Shown piece by piece: positions 51,622 through 60,768 of a stretch of DNA of 64,000 bases; the stretch's first letter is position 1, and each line of letters starts with the position of its first letter. Source of the DNA: Puia sp. (GTDB lineage: Bacteria > Bacteroidota > Bacteroidia > Chitinophagales > Chitinophagaceae); assembly GCA_031292515.1 (NCBI GenBank), contig JARLGZ010000247.1:1-64000 (forward strand), given 5' to 3'. The notes beneath the pieces are model-generated. The model ran no database searches. It was not told where the DNA came from and worked only from the letters and a program-made list of their open reading frames with translations. The translations under genes were made by a program, and so were the position numbers.

Positions 51622-54069
51622 TTATTTATTTTTTTTATGATCAACCGCTAATGCGATAATGCCTTTTTCCATGCTTCCATATTTTTCGGCAGACTCCATT
51701 ACTTTGATCCTCTCTTTTCCATCTGTTGTGTAAGCCAGGTACTCTTCGGTTGAAAGCTCGTTTTTATAGACCTTGGTAAACTGACCACCGATATCGATAT
51801 AGATTTCCCGATCGTCTTTGTTAACGGAGAGTAAAATGGTCTTTCCTTTATCCGACATTCCCAGTACGTCTTGAAGCTTGTCAAATTTGTTGACATACTT
51901 GCGCATGTCCATTAGGATTTTGATGTCGGCATTGTTGATGATCGCGTCTTTAATAATGGGGCTGCTCACCAGGTCGTCAAGCTCCTGTGTAATGACGATG
52001 GGGACGCCATTGAATTTTCGGATCGTTTTAAAGGCATACCGAAGGAATTCGGCCATTCCGGATTTGGCAATCGCTTTCCAAGCCTCGTCAATGGTCAAAA
52101 CCTTTCTGACACCTTTCAATTTTCGCATTTTGGAAAGGAATAATTCCACAATGATCAATGTGCAGACGGGGAACAGGATCGCATTGTCTTTAATATTGTC
52201 TAACTCGAAGACGATGAATCGTTGTGTAAGAAGCTCTAGGTTCTCCGTGGCGTTCAACAGATAGTCGAATTCACCGCCTTTAAAATAAGGCCTGAGTACA
52301 TATAGAAAATTGTCAATATCGAAGTCTTTTTCCTTTACCTTTTCACTTAAGAGTACCAGGGTATACACCTGTTGCAGGAAAAGGTAAAAGGTGTTGAAGC
52401 ATGGAAAGATGTCTTTGTTTTGCTGTAAATGTTCATAATAGCGTTGGATCGCATTGCTCAAAGCAACATACTCGCTTCTATTGAAATTCTCATGGTCCTG
52501 CTTCCAAAGAGCAACCAGCAGGGCTTTGAGGCTTTCTTTTTTCTCGATGTCCAACATGCCGCCGTCCGGGATGTAAAAAGGGTTGAATTGTATCGGTTTG
52601 CTTTCTTCGAAGGTGAAATAGTAACCACCAACCAGTTCACAAAGACCCTTGTAGCTGCCTCCGATATCGACGGTGAGACAATGCGCATTCTGATCAAATA
52701 GAGTACGGAGTATGTGATTTATTGTCATGCTTTTGCCGCCGCCGCTTGTGCCGCACACTAGCATTCCCATATTCGATGCATACCCTTCCCGACGAGGCGC
52801 ATCGAATAGATCGACATACACGGGTTTTCCATATAATCTTTCACTGAACCGGATCCCCTCCTCCGGTCTTACACTCTGATAGTTCCCCTCAACGTTGAGG
52901 AAGCAGACACCCTGATCGAGAAACGTGTCAAAGCATTCATTTGCCGGCAGGTCAGCGGCATTACCAGGAATACCAGCCCACCAAATCTGAGGGGCGCCGA
53001 CCGTTTCGTGATAGGGAGAAGCGTCCATTTGGGCCATGGCGGAGGACACGGTATTCCGGATGTTTTTCAGCTCGTCCGGATTGTCTGTCCATGCCACAAT
53101 ATTAAAGTGGGCTTTGATAGGGATACGCTGTTCCCCGATCGCTTCGTTGAGAAACTCATTGACGCTATCCCGGGCGATTGCATTTTCACGGGAGTAGTTT
53201 GCAAGGGATTGAAGGCGCAGCCGCTTGGATTCCAATTTTTTCATCGTTGCGGTGGCATCTTCGATAATGATGTATTGATTGTATATGTGGTCACAGGGTA
53301 ATAGCAGCCCTAGCCCAGCGCTGTATCCAATGGTAAACTTGGTTCTATCCGTGGAATATTTTTCGAACATCCGACCGGAGGAACACACGTTCGGTAATTT
53401 CTCGGCATCGGCAAGGGTGAATAGTTGGCAATGCCGATCACCAATCGTAATTCCATCCTTAAAGGAGATATCGCGGATGACGGCTGTTTCACGTGGATCA
53501 GACAAGTAGCAATATTGCTCGAGTACACCGGTCTGTCCGGCATAGCTCCAGATGTCTTCTTCTTTTAAAGGTCGGAGTTTAAAGAATTTCCCATCCTCTA
53601 TTATCTTTTTGAATTGACCGACGGCGTCAAGGAAAGACCGTATTAGACTCGCTTGCATTGTTTCTGATGGGAATAAAGTCTTTCGGAATAAGCCGGAGGT
53701 CGCCGAACTGACTGCTCGCCGATTGGGTGATTTTTTCGTTAGGTATAAATAACAGCGGTGATCGAGATAGGGCCTGCCTGCAAAGTGCCGGTCCGCCGCT
53801 TCATTCAAAAAGGATCTACCTGGAGGCGCAGGGTCAGGTTGATAGTTTCTTTTCAAATACCAGTCCTGCATGTGCAGGACCGAGTGGTTGGGTAATACTT
53901 TGATGGCCCTCACCAATGTTTGATGCAGCACCTCGAAATTCTCTTCGGCCATCGTAAATATTTCCGGCTTGGTGACTTCGAAGCCAACGGTATAATCCCC
54001 CATTTTTGAAAGGATCGCATCGTTTTCGACGCTCCAAATTGGCATTACCTTGTCGAATAGTGTCTCCAT
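51622..54069 (-). CDS. traG: Conjugation ATPase TraG (VirB4-like)
   Basis: An 815-aa cytoplasmic ATPase. The N-terminal VirB4 domain covers about 1-380; the ATPase part holds Walker A GTSGGGKS (440-447) and a Walker B-type LTIDEAWKAI about residue 665. It powers assembly of the channel and pilus. In this nomenclature TraG is VirB4, not the VirD4 coupling protein; no VirD4 gene is seen in the window. Intact, typical length. Confidence 0.94.
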   Translation of the reverse strand: METLFDKVMPIWSVENDAILSKMGDYTVGFEVTKPEIFTMAEENFEVLHQTLVRAIKVLPNHSVLHMQDWYLKRNYQPDPAPPGRSFLNEAADRHFAGRPYLDHRCYLYLTKKSPNRRAVSSATSGLFRKTLFPSETMQASLIRSFLDAVGQFKKIIEDGKFFKLRPLKEEDIWSYAGQTGVLEQYCYLSDPRETAVIRDISFKDGITIGDRHCQLFTLADAEKLPNVCSSGRMFEKYSTDRTKFTIGYSAGLGLLLPCDHIYNQYIIIEDATATMKKLESKRLRLQSLANYSRENAIARDSVNEFLNEAIGEQRIPIKAHFNIVAWTDNPDELKNIRNTVSSAMAQMDASPYHETVGAPQIWWAGIPGNAADLPANECFDTFLDQGVCFLNVEGNYQSVRPEEGIRFSERLYGKPVYVDLFDAPRREGYASNMGMLVCGTSGGGKSMTINHILRTLFDQNAHCLTVDIGGSYKGLCELVGGYYFTFEESKPIQFNPFYIPDGGMLDIEKKESLKALLVALWKQDHENFNRSEYVALSNAIQRYYEHLQQNKDIFPCFNTFYLFLQQVYTLVLLSEKVKEKDFDIDNFLYVLRPYFKGGEFDYLLNATENLELLTQRFIVFELDNIKDNAILFPVCTLIIVELFLSKMRKLKGVRKVLTIDEAWKAIAKSGMAEFLRYAFKTIRKFNGVPIVITQELDDLVSSPIIKDAIINNADIKILMDMRKYVNKFDKLQDVLGMSDKGKTILLSVNKDDREIYIDIGGQFTKVYKNELSTEEYLAYTTDGKERIKVMESAEKYGSMEKGIIALAVDHKKNK

Positions 54070-54099
54070 CAGATTTTTGTTTCGTGGTGTTAGTGGTGC

Positions 54100-54417
54100 T
54101 TACGCATTTCGTTGAAAATGCTTGCGAGATTTGGATCTCAAATAAGGTGGAATGTTCCGTTTGGCTTGCCATTTCATAAAACCGTGCTCTCCGAACTGAT
54201 GACTCATTCTAAATACAGTGATCATCATGGCACTCCCCGATCCAAACGCGACAATTATGCAGATGAATTGATTGACGCCAGCAATATACATTATGGCGAA
54301 TAACACCAATATCCCTACGACACCGCCTCCAAGAAACCATATGTACTGCGCCCGCAGGCCCTTGAACTCTATGGACTTGTTGACGCCCTTGTTCACTCGA
54401 TAGATGTTATTCGCCAT
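54100..54417 (-). CDS. traF: Conjugative transposon protein TraF (VirB3-like)
   Basis: A 105-aa protein with two adjacent TM helices (about 28-48 and 50-70) after a polar N-terminus (YRVNKGVNKSIEFKGLRAQY), and a basic tail. This is the DUF4133/TraF layout; it corresponds to VirB3. It lies between traE and traG, the usual order. Confidence 0.9.
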   Translation of the reverse strand: MANNIYRVNKGVNKSIEFKGLRAQYIWFLGGGVVGILVLFAIMYIAGVNQFICIIVAFGSGSAMMITVFRMSHQFGEHGFMKWQAKRNIPPYLRSKSRKHFQRNA

Positions 54418-54429
54418 ATTATATTCGGA

Positions 54430-54792
54430 TTAGGAGATTCCAAAGAATTGCTTGATGACGGTGGCAACAATTACCAGAAAAATGCAGGAGCCGAACCAAG
54501 CCGCCGCCGTTTTGCCTGTATCGGGGTCTCCGTGCGACCATTTCGAATATACCTTCACCGCTCCGATTAAACCGAGAACGGCCCCGACCCCATACATAAG
54601 ATTGGTGCCGTCTGCGAAATATCCCCGGACGAGGTTGTTTGCCTCCTGAATACCGTTGTTGCCGTTGGCGGTGGTACTCGTTCCGGTCGATGTTTGGGCA
54701 AAGGAAGAGGTGGTGAGCAACCCGGCGTTTACCAGTAGTAAAAGGACACGCCCCCCTCGTGCGTAAAAGATCTTCTGACTCCACTTTTTCAT
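54430..54792 (-). CDS. traE: Conjugative transposon protein TraE (VirB2-like pilin)
   Basis: A 120-aa protein beginning at MKKWSQKIFYARG, with a signal sequence ending SSFAQ and two hydrophobic helices in the mature part (NLMYGVGAVLGLIGAVKVY and AAAWFGSCIFLVIVATVIKQF). DUF4134 proteins of this form are the VirB2-type pilin candidates. A large inverted repeat lies about 45 bases upstream of the start. Confidence 0.9.
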   Translation of the reverse strand: MKKWSQKIFYARGGRVLLLLVNAGLLTTSSFAQTSTGTSTTANGNNGIQEANNLVRGYFADGTNLMYGVGAVLGLIGAVKVYSKWSHGDPDTGKTAAAWFGSCIFLVIVATVIKQFFGIS

Positions 54793-54837
54793 ATACACTT
54801 GTCTTTTATTGATGAAAGGATAATTGACACACAAAAG

Positions 54838-54901
54838 GCGCCACTCCGTGAATTGGCTTCCGTTCACGAGATCCACCCTCACTAGCCTTCAGGAGTGGCG
54901 C
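54838..54901 (-). promoter_or_regulatory. Inverted repeat upstream of traE
   Basis: GCGCCACTCC and GGAGTGGCGC form a perfect 10-bp inverted repeat with 44 bases between, and inside them a second pair, GTGAA/TTCAC. In a transcript running into traE this would be a long hairpin in the leader. It may be an attenuator, a processing site or a protein-binding structure. Confidence 0.55.
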
Positions 54902-55147
54902 ATACCTAAACCCAACGCTTCTAAACCATCCTTATATCCAAGAGAACACTAACTGACTTTATACCTGTAAAAAATGCATGGTTTTCATTGATAGGAATAG
55001 GATACGTTGTGTTTGATAATTCTTGGCTAAACAAAAGGGCGCCGCCGCCAAAAATGGCCTCTATCCGCTATGTCACTTTCACCTGGCTTCCTTTCGGAGA
55101 CGACGCCTTGCACCATAAAACCAAATCCACCTTCAAAAAACGAGTTG

Positions 55148-55591
55148 TCACTGGGCCTTCCAGATCGATTCTATTTCTGCTTTATTCAATGGCTGTCCGT
55201 GTCCCGTTAATTCCCGCTGAACAGTATTGGTAATGGCCGTGGCATAATTGGTGCCGCGAAGATGTAGGTACTGTTGCAGATGGGTCCGCAGGCTCTCTAT
55301 CATATCCGGGCGCTCGATGCCGTCCGCCATTGTTTTATGAATGACAGCTTTCAGATTTTCGCTAACCGTAGCTGCCAGCTTGAATCCATCTTCCAGTTTT
55401 CCGTCCTCCTTGAGCGGATCCGACTTTCCATTTGGTGAAGCATCCTTCTTTGCCGCCAACTTTAACCGAGGCTTGCTAAAAAGCGTTTTTACATTCCCTC
55501 GAAAAAATAAAAAGAGAACGACTGTATAATAGATACCGGCGAGAATGGCGACGACGACGAGAAAACTATTCCAGGAGATCGATTTTAACAT
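55148..55591 (-). CDS. Single-TM protein upstream of traE
   Basis: A 147-aa protein starting at MLKSISWNSFLVVVAILAG; the longer frame adds 60 residues without support. One TM helix (about 8-28), a basic, low-complexity linker (KPRLKLAAKKDASPNGKSD) and a helical cytoplasmic or periplasmic part. Similar proteins stand between the mobilisation and tra regions of other Bacteroidota elements, sometimes labelled TraD; I cannot confirm this. About 246 bases lie between it and the leftward inverted repeat. Confidence 0.55.
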   Translation of the reverse strand: MLKSISWNSFLVVVAILAGIYYTVVLFLFFRGNVKTLFSKPRLKLAAKKDASPNGKSDPLKEDGKLEDGFKLAATVSENLKAVIHKTMADGIERPDMIESLRTHLQQYLHLRGTNYATAITNTVQRELTGHGQPLNKAEIESIWKAQ

Positions 55592-55998
55592 GGCATGTAT
55601 TTTTTGTTTGCAAGACAAAATTGCGTCGTAGCGGGTGCCGGTGCAAATCAAAACCATGCGACTATCATGATAGGTACTGAATTTAGTTTTAGAAATCGCG
55701 CCAACACTGGATGTCGGTGTACAACGTTTTTTGAAATTCAGCCGTATAACGAAGTGCCGGCATGATTTCAAGTAGATTCCTGGCCTTCATCGTTTTGATT
55801 CGGTGAGAGATCGATTGTTTTGGATGTGTGAGGTTGTCATGCGATAACCTTGTGCAGGGTTCACCGCTAGAAAAGCACATCTGATAAATTTAAAAATGGG
55901 CTCTTTTGTCTTGTGAAAAGGCTTTTACAGCCACTCTTCGAGGCAGAAAGAAAAAGTGTCTTCCCGGTGGTTAAATCGGGCGGATTGGAGTAGTACGT
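55592..55998. other. Gap upstream of the tra region
   Basis: About 400 bases between the leftward tra operon and the rightward genes that follow. It should contain divergent promoters. I see no complete -7/-33 pair and no gene. Confidence 0.4.
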
Positions 55999-56520
55999 AT
56001 GATAAGACTATATCATTTTATAGCGCGGTTGGGATATTCAACATTTATCCCGATGAAAATCAAAAAAGCGATGTTCCGAAAAAAGAAAGGATTCTATATG
56101 ATGCCGGCACATTTGAAAAACAAGGAACTGGTCCAATTGTTCCGGCTATGCTTTTCTGAACAGTTTGAGATAACACCGCAGAAGCAACGAGGAAAGGTGT
56201 CTCTTACATGCAGACAAAACGAAGAGAATCCTATTGCATTAGAATTTTTCTTTACCGTTCAGACCGCGACAAGCTTTCGATGTTATCCAGGTGTAGTCGA
56301 AGGCTACAAGGATGTTGTAAAGATATCCAGGGGGCTGCTTACCTCTTCCAAACATCTCGCCGTTGCAGATGACTGGGGAGATGAATTTAACGTTTCAGAT
56401 CTTTTACTTAAAACCTATATGGAATTCGTCGGCTTTTTCAAACCCATGGAAAAATCCCCGGAAACGAATCCGGTTTTTAAAGGGGGGGGCTGGCAGGAAA
56501 TATATTTTTATACCTATTAA
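55999..56520 (+). CDS. Unrecognised hypothetical protein
   Basis: I do not recognise this protein of up to 173 aa. An internal start at 56098 (MMPAHLKNKEL) is likely to be the true one, since AAGAAAGGA lies ten bases upstream of it; the N-terminal extension from 55999 is basic and aromatic. The rest is soluble, strand-rich, without membrane segments or known motifs. It is 31 bases upstream of the TlpA-like gene on the same strand, suggesting co-transcription. Confidence 0.5.
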   Translation: MIRLYHFIARLGYSTFIPMKIKKAMFRKKKGFYMMPAHLKNKELVQLFRLCFSEQFEITPQKQRGKVSLTCRQNEENPIALEFFFTVQTATSFRCYPGVVEGYKDVVKISRGLLTSSKHLAVADDWGDEFNVSDLLLKTYMEFVGFFKPMEKSPETNPVFKGGGWQEIYFYTY

Positions 56521-56551
56521 TTGGAAAATTAAGAATTTCAAAACTCAAATT

Positions 56552-57907
56552 ATGTGTCGTCAAATTAAGCCCGTCGTAATGATGGCGTTGTTTCTTGCGT
56601 TTTCGCTGACAGCGCGATCGAAGCCGTTAAGCGATAGTTTCTTTATCGGGAAACCTTGTCCGCAATTGCACTTGCGCAATATTGAGAATTGGGATAAAAA
56701 AGATGCTTTTCTCCAGGACTTTCGGGGTAAGTGGCTTGTGCTTGATTTTTGGAATAAAGGCTGTGTTGCTTGTGTGGGTAGTTTTCCGAAGACGAATGCG
56801 CTTAAGGCCAAATTTGGTGACAAAGTGGAATTTATGCTGGTGGCTCTGCAAGACAAGGAAGATGCGATACACCCCTTGTGGCGTCAATACCGGGACGCTC
56901 AGAAGTTGACCATGCCTTGTGCATTTGACAGTTTTACCTTTCAGCAATTTGGGTTTTATGCTTGTCCGAGGGTCATCATTATAGACGATAAAGGGATCGT
57001 CCGCGGATCCGTGTACGGGATCTCTGATTCCGACATGAGTGAGCTGCTGGCCGGCAAACGGCAATACCTAACCAATCCTGAGCCGATAGCTTTTGACTGG
57101 AGAGCGCCATTTTTGCTAAACGGTAATGGGGGTAATGATACGGATTTTGTATATCGGTCTGTCATTGCGCGATGGAATAACTCAATGGCAGCCTTTCGGC
57201 CCGGAATTGTTGCCTACGCGGAAGGCCTCGACCTTTTCCAGGCCAGTAAGGAGAGCCTGGCGAGTTTATACAATCTGGCTTATTTTGGGAAGAGTATGTT
57301 TGCGGGTGGCACGGATGACCCTGACTATGCCAAAATTTGCTTAAAGCCAGTGCTTGAGATGGGAGATACGTCGAGATTTGCAGCCGACTACCCATCGGGG
57401 CAAAACCTGTTTGCCTATAGCCTGTCAGTACGCGGTGGTGGGCTCACCTCCTGGCTGATTAGGGAAACACTGCAGCATGATCTCGCCAGCTATTTTCGGT
57501 ATACCGCCGCGGTAGAAATTAGAGATTGTCCTTATCTTGCCCTTGTGGTTGACGATTCAGCCCGAAAGAAACTTCTCACCAAGGGTGGCCCGAAATTTTA
57601 TTTTGTGGGATCCCCGCACGGAAATTATTCTTATTCCAATACAACCATTGCAAATTTCCTTTTTCTCGTCGGCCAAAGTTTTTCGCAGGAGACGATTCTG
57701 GTTGATGAAACAGGTATTCAGGGCAATATTGACATTACCATGACACAGCTTGCCACGGACCCATCATCTGTTCTGAACGCCCTTCATGCGAACGGCCTCA
57801 ATTTGGTCTGGAGAAAACGACCGATGCGGGTGGTGGTGATAAAAGGACCAGGATCTGCGCATTCGGTTATATCCATTCCCGACACGACGAACATAACTTG
57901 GAGATAG
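56552..57907 (+). CDS. TlpA-like thioredoxin-fold protein with DUF3738-like C-terminus
   Basis: A 451-aa exported protein (signal peptide about 1-23, ending TARSKP). Residues 30-170 are a TlpA/AhpC-type thioredoxin domain with the redox pair Cys71-Val-Ala-Cys74 (WNKGCVACVG) and a cis-Pro-type segment YACPRVIIID. The middle is unrecognised. The C-terminus (VDETGIQGNIDITM, then SVLNALHANGLNLVWRK and MRVVVIKG) looks like DUF3738, a domain found in many soil bacteria. This pairing suggests an envelope redox protein. In Bacteroidota it is also known in other TlpA-like proteins near TonB receptors. Accessory gene of the element. Confidence 0.7.
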   Translation: MCRQIKPVVMMALFLAFSLTARSKPLSDSFFIGKPCPQLHLRNIENWDKKDAFLQDFRGKWLVLDFWNKGCVACVGSFPKTNALKAKFGDKVEFMLVALQDKEDAIHPLWRQYRDAQKLTMPCAFDSFTFQQFGFYACPRVIIIDDKGIVRGSVYGISDSDMSELLAGKRQYLTNPEPIAFDWRAPFLLNGNGGNDTDFVYRSVIARWNNSMAAFRPGIVAYAEGLDLFQASKESLASLYNLAYFGKSMFAGGTDDPDYAKICLKPVLEMGDTSRFAADYPSGQNLFAYSLSVRGGGLTSWLIRETLQHDLASYFRYTAAVEIRDCPYLALVVDDSARKKLLTKGGPKFYFVGSPHGNYSYSNTTIANFLFLVGQSFSQETILVDETGIQGNIDITMTQLATDPSSVLNALHANGLNLVWRKRPMRVVVIKGPGSAHSVISIPDTTNITWR

Positions 57908-58372
57908 GTTATAAAATCATTGCTTTAATTTGCAAGCAACCATCTTATGGTTGGCAGATGTTTACAATCTAAAGGGACTAACAATTCGTTGTTGCCGGCT
58001 CGGATCGAATGGCACGTCAAGTGACCCAGGTTGAACTTGTCAATCCTCTTTTTTGGGAAGCGGTTGGAACTGGGAATTGATCCGTTCGACACTGTGGAGT
58101 GAGCTTTTCGTCCAGGGTTTTAGAAGCAGGTCACAACAGTTGTACATTTATCCTTGCCCGTAGTTAGCCGGGATAGTAAAAATGGGAGGGGGTCTTTTTA
58201 CAGAAAAAGTATGCTGGTTTTGAATAGTATAGGATGGAAATCAGATAATTAAATTATATAGATCAAACTCATTGTAAATCGCTCATAAACGGACAAAGCA
58301 GCCATACCTGCTTTATTGAAGTTTCCGCTTTCTTGAAGAGGGACTTACCACCCCGTTCTTCATCTTCGGCAA
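57908..58372. other. Non-coding gap in the ICE
   Basis: About 465 bases without a convincing gene. It holds a small hairpin (CAACCAT-CTT-ATGGTTG, 57937-57953) not followed by a T-run, and otherwise mixed sequence. Nothing further recognised. Confidence 0.45.
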
Positions 58373-58486
58373 ATGAAGGCAAATTCATCTGACGGAAAAG
58401 GCGTGTCGGACTTCCAAGTGGTAACGGCTAACAAAACCTATCAGCAAAGGGCGGCGAACAACGCATTCAGTAAACTATTGAGTTGA
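58373..58486 (+). CDS. Possible 37-aa peptide before a terminator
   Basis: A short frame (MKANSSDGKGVSDFQVVTAN, then KTYQQRAANNAFSKLLS) whose composition looks more like protein than its surroundings. It ends inside the terminator structure: the left stem arm lies within its last codons. It may be a real small protein, a leader peptide or the tail of a lost gene. Weak support. Confidence 0.25.
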   Translation: MKANSSDGKGVSDFQVVTANKTYQQRAANNAFSKLLS

Positions 58487-58516
58487 CTTGTACTTCAACC
58501 GACCGCCCTTTTTTTA
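58446..58516 (+). terminator. Long-loop Rho-independent terminator
   Basis: AAAGGGCGG and CCGCCCTTT form a 9-bp stem followed by a run of T. The 48-base loop contains a second hairpin (GTTGA/TCAAC). The structure suggests a transcript ends here, before the next rightward gene. Confidence 0.6.
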
Positions 58517-58564
58517 ATTCCACACAGTCAAGTTATTAAAAAAATCTGCACTCAGTCTTTTCTT

Positions 58565-58948
58565 ATGCGCCATTCGGTCAAACAGCTCAAACTGCTCCGG
58601 CGGATTTTGGCGGAGATCCAGGAAAAAGCCGACTACGACGATGCGATCCTTGAGGTAATATACGCGTACCTATTCAGAGCCAGCGCACTGCCCGCGCTCC
58701 CCCCTGATGGATCGCTACGCGCCTCACTGCAGTACCTCCAGATTCTACGGGAGGAAGATGGATTGGATTCGCCCGATAAGATTTTGCGTTACTTCCAGGG
58801 CCGTAAGAAAGAAGCAAAAGCTTTTGTAGCGAAGATGATGGACCGGGTCGACCGGAACCGGTTTAGGGGAGAGCTGAACACCGTTGCTGCCTTTTGGGTA
58901 CCGGGTACCTTTGCTCGGGTGGGTCGGACACCACTCTCTTGCCAGTAG
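58565..58948 (+). CDS. Unrecognised hypothetical protein
   Basis: A 127-aa protein, helical over its first 100 residues (VKQLKLLRRILAEIQEKADY, later KILRYFQGRKKEAKAFVAKM) and with an atypical Pro/Thr/Cys end that may mean the true gene ended or shifted earlier. No TM segment or motif. Similar short helical proteins are frequent in Bacteroidota conjugative elements. Existence is moderately supported by frame length and composition. Confidence 0.45.
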   Translation: MRHSVKQLKLLRRILAEIQEKADYDDAILEVIYAYLFRASALPALPPDGSLRASLQYLQILREEDGLDSPDKILRYFQGRKKEAKAFVAKMMDRVDRNRFRGELNTVAAFWVPGTFARVGRTPLSCQ

Positions 58949-59272
58949 TCCTGTAAGAAAAAGCACACATCCTCCTTCGCATTGCCAGAAAAATAGCGGG
59001 TTCTATGGCGTCTTTCTTTATTACGTGGAAGGTTGCGTAAATTCAATTCGTCGGCCCTACCTGCCAACGGCTTAAAGCCAGAAAAACCGCCCCTGAGAAA
59101 TAGTAAATTGCTTACCGGTTCATTTTTTATACTCCTTTGGAGTCCCGTTCTTTATTTTGTTTTTGGCGGCCTTCAACGGCGCTCGTTTTTCAAATTGCCA
59201 AATTGCAAAAGGACTCACAAAATAACCCCCACTGCCGGCGTTCGAGGGTGAGAATTAAATTCGATTTTTTGA

Positions 59273-59464
59273 ATGCAAAATAAAAAAGTTTTGAAAGTTG
59301 TTAATGAGTTGATAGTGAAGCTGACAAAGACTCTTGTCGGCATTATAAGTCTCGATAAATCGGGGTGTGAAAGTGATTTCGAAAGTTGCATTTCTGCGAT
59401 TTTATTATCTTGGGAGTCAATTGACACCTTAGAATTAATCGTGGCGCATTATTTCTTCATTTAA
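59273..59464 (+). CDS. Possible small protein upstream of the LytTR gene
   Basis: A 63-codon frame with alternating hydrophobic residues (VLKVVNELIVKLTKTLVGII, then ISAILLSWESIDTLELIVAH) ending 11 bases before the LytTR start. No known motif. Composition allows a real gene, but the region from 58,949 to here otherwise looks non-coding and I would not rely on it. Confidence 0.3.
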   Translation: MQNKKVLKVVNELIVKLTKTLVGIISLDKSGCESDFESCISAILLSWESIDTLELIVAHYFFI

Positions 59465-59475
59465 ATAATGTATTT

Positions 59476-59865
59476 GTGAACACTCCTATTTTTGTCCGGC
59501 ACCAGGGTAAATACATGCGAATTTCACTGAAGGAAATCGTTTACATAGAAGCGCGGAAAAACTATTCCCGTATAGTATATTTGAACAAGGAGTCCTTGGT
59601 AATTCCCATTCCCCTAAAAGCGTGGTTGGATATTTTACCTCACGAGGTCTTTGTTATGGTGCATCGCAGCTACATCGTTGGACTAGACTATATTGACAAA
59701 TTTGACAAGGATTATATTTGGTGCAAAGGGGGCGAAGTTATTCGCATTGGCGAAATATATCGTTCACAATTGGCAGAGAGAGTATTAATCTATACTGGGG
59801 CCGAAAAATGGCAGTCCCTGCTCCAGCATCAACGCAAAGAGAATGCAAGTATAGTCGTTTTGTAG
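59476..59865 (+). CDS. LytTR-domain DNA-binding protein
   Basis: A 129-aa protein, GTG start assumed since no nearer ATG is in frame before MRISLKEIVYI. It is a stand-alone LytTR domain: IVYIEARKNYSRIVYL, LPHEVFVMVHRSYIVGLDYI and the later IRIGEIYRSQLAERV. Such domains bind DNA through a beta-strand fold; here there is no receiver domain, so it is not controlled by phosphorylation of its own chain. A regulator of the element is a reasonable guess. It converges with the next gene. Confidence 0.82.
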   Translation: MNTPIFVRHQGKYMRISLKEIVYIEARKNYSRIVYLNKESLVIPIPLKAWLDILPHEVFVMVHRSYIVGLDYIDKFDKDYIWCKGGEVIRIGEIYRSQLAERVLIYTGAEKWQSLLQHQRKENASIVVL

Positions 59866-59901
59866 TGTATGCTTTGCAGGATGTAACAGATCATCGTCCT
59901 G

Positions 59902-60735
59902 TTAAACCCGTTTTGGTTTTGTTCGGCTCGATTCCTCCTGCAGAAGAGTGACCATGCTATTGAGGAAGGGCGTTTTTCCTTTTTTCCTGCTTTGATTAAC
60001 TCGTTTTTTATTATAAACGTTTGGAATGGCCATTCGAAACCAAGCTTCCCACATTTCAGCTACCTGGCGCAGATTTGCCGGCTTCCCATTTACGACGATT
60101 ATTTTCTTGGCAGTCCATCCTTGAATTTGCTCCATAGCGTCGGCTTGCGTACCGGTAAATTCGAAAACATTGCCGGTCGCGGAGACGGCGGACGCATTTA
60201 GCTCCTTTGTTTCGAATTCGAGAAACTCTTTGTAGTCCAAATGTACCCGAAGATAAGGGGAATGGAAAATCGAAGCGGGGGCCAATTCTTCAATAGGCGG
60301 AGCGGTGTTAGACTTGGTCGCGGCCGAAAGGGAGGGATTGTTTTCCAGCGGTGTCGGAAGTTCTACTGGGTCTATCGAGGAGTACTGCGTATACTGAAGG
60401 TGATAGGTCAGGAACTTCGTGACGTCGCTTAACTCCTGCACCAAAAAGTCCCGAAAGATCTGCCGACCGTAGAAGATTTTAATGTCAAGTGTTCGGCATA
60501 CTTTGGTTAGATAGTGATTCGAACTCAGAAAAAAAGGCATCAACATCCGTACAGGCGGATTGCGTTCGCGTTTATTCTTTGACGAATGTTGTGTCGGCTG
60601 TTTCTTCATTTCGTCAATGCCAGCTCTTGCCAGCGAAAGAGCCGTTGCTGCTATGCTTGCATCGGAGGGGTTCCGACGGTGACTGGCCAGGCTTGCTTGT
60701 AGTTGTTCTCGGAGTTGATTTATTTTTATTGTCAT
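59902..60735 (-). CDS. RteC-like protein of the ICE
   Basis: A 277-aa protein starting at MTIKINQLREQL. It is soluble and helical. A middle part (FYGRQIFRDFLVQELSDVTK) and the C-terminal part (AEMWEAWFRMAIPNVYNKKR, then RKKGKTPFLNSMVTLL) resemble the RteC family, which in CTnDOT activates excision. The match is by pattern only, and the DNA-binding part cannot be assigned with certainty. If right, it would be the excision or transfer regulator of this element. Confidence 0.5.
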   Translation of the reverse strand: MTIKINQLREQLQASLASHRRNPSDASIAATALSLARAGIDEMKKQPTQHSSKNKRERNPPVRMLMPFFLSSNHYLTKVCRTLDIKIFYGRQIFRDFLVQELSDVTKFLTYHLQYTQYSSIDPVELPTPLENNPSLSAATKSNTAPPIEELAPASIFHSPYLRVHLDYKEFLEFETKELNASAVSATGNVFEFTGTQADAMEQIQGWTAKKIIVVNGKPANLRQVAEMWEAWFRMAIPNVYNKKRVNQSRKKGKTPFLNSMVTLLQEESSRTKPKRV

Positions 60736-60768
60736 GGAAAGGTTTTTCGCTGGTGGAATAACAATCAC

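Larger units (their letters stand above)
38027..60735. mobile_element. Left part of an integrative and conjugative element
   Basis: The span begins at the mnmE 3' end with excisionase-like genes and a tyrosine recombinase and contains a conjugation module (traE to traN) of the Bacteroides type, with accessory genes between. It is visibly more AT-rich than the chromosome to its left. The right limit given is only the last gene I would assign to it; no relaxase, coupling protein or right attachment site was found, so it probably extends further. Confidence 0.7.
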
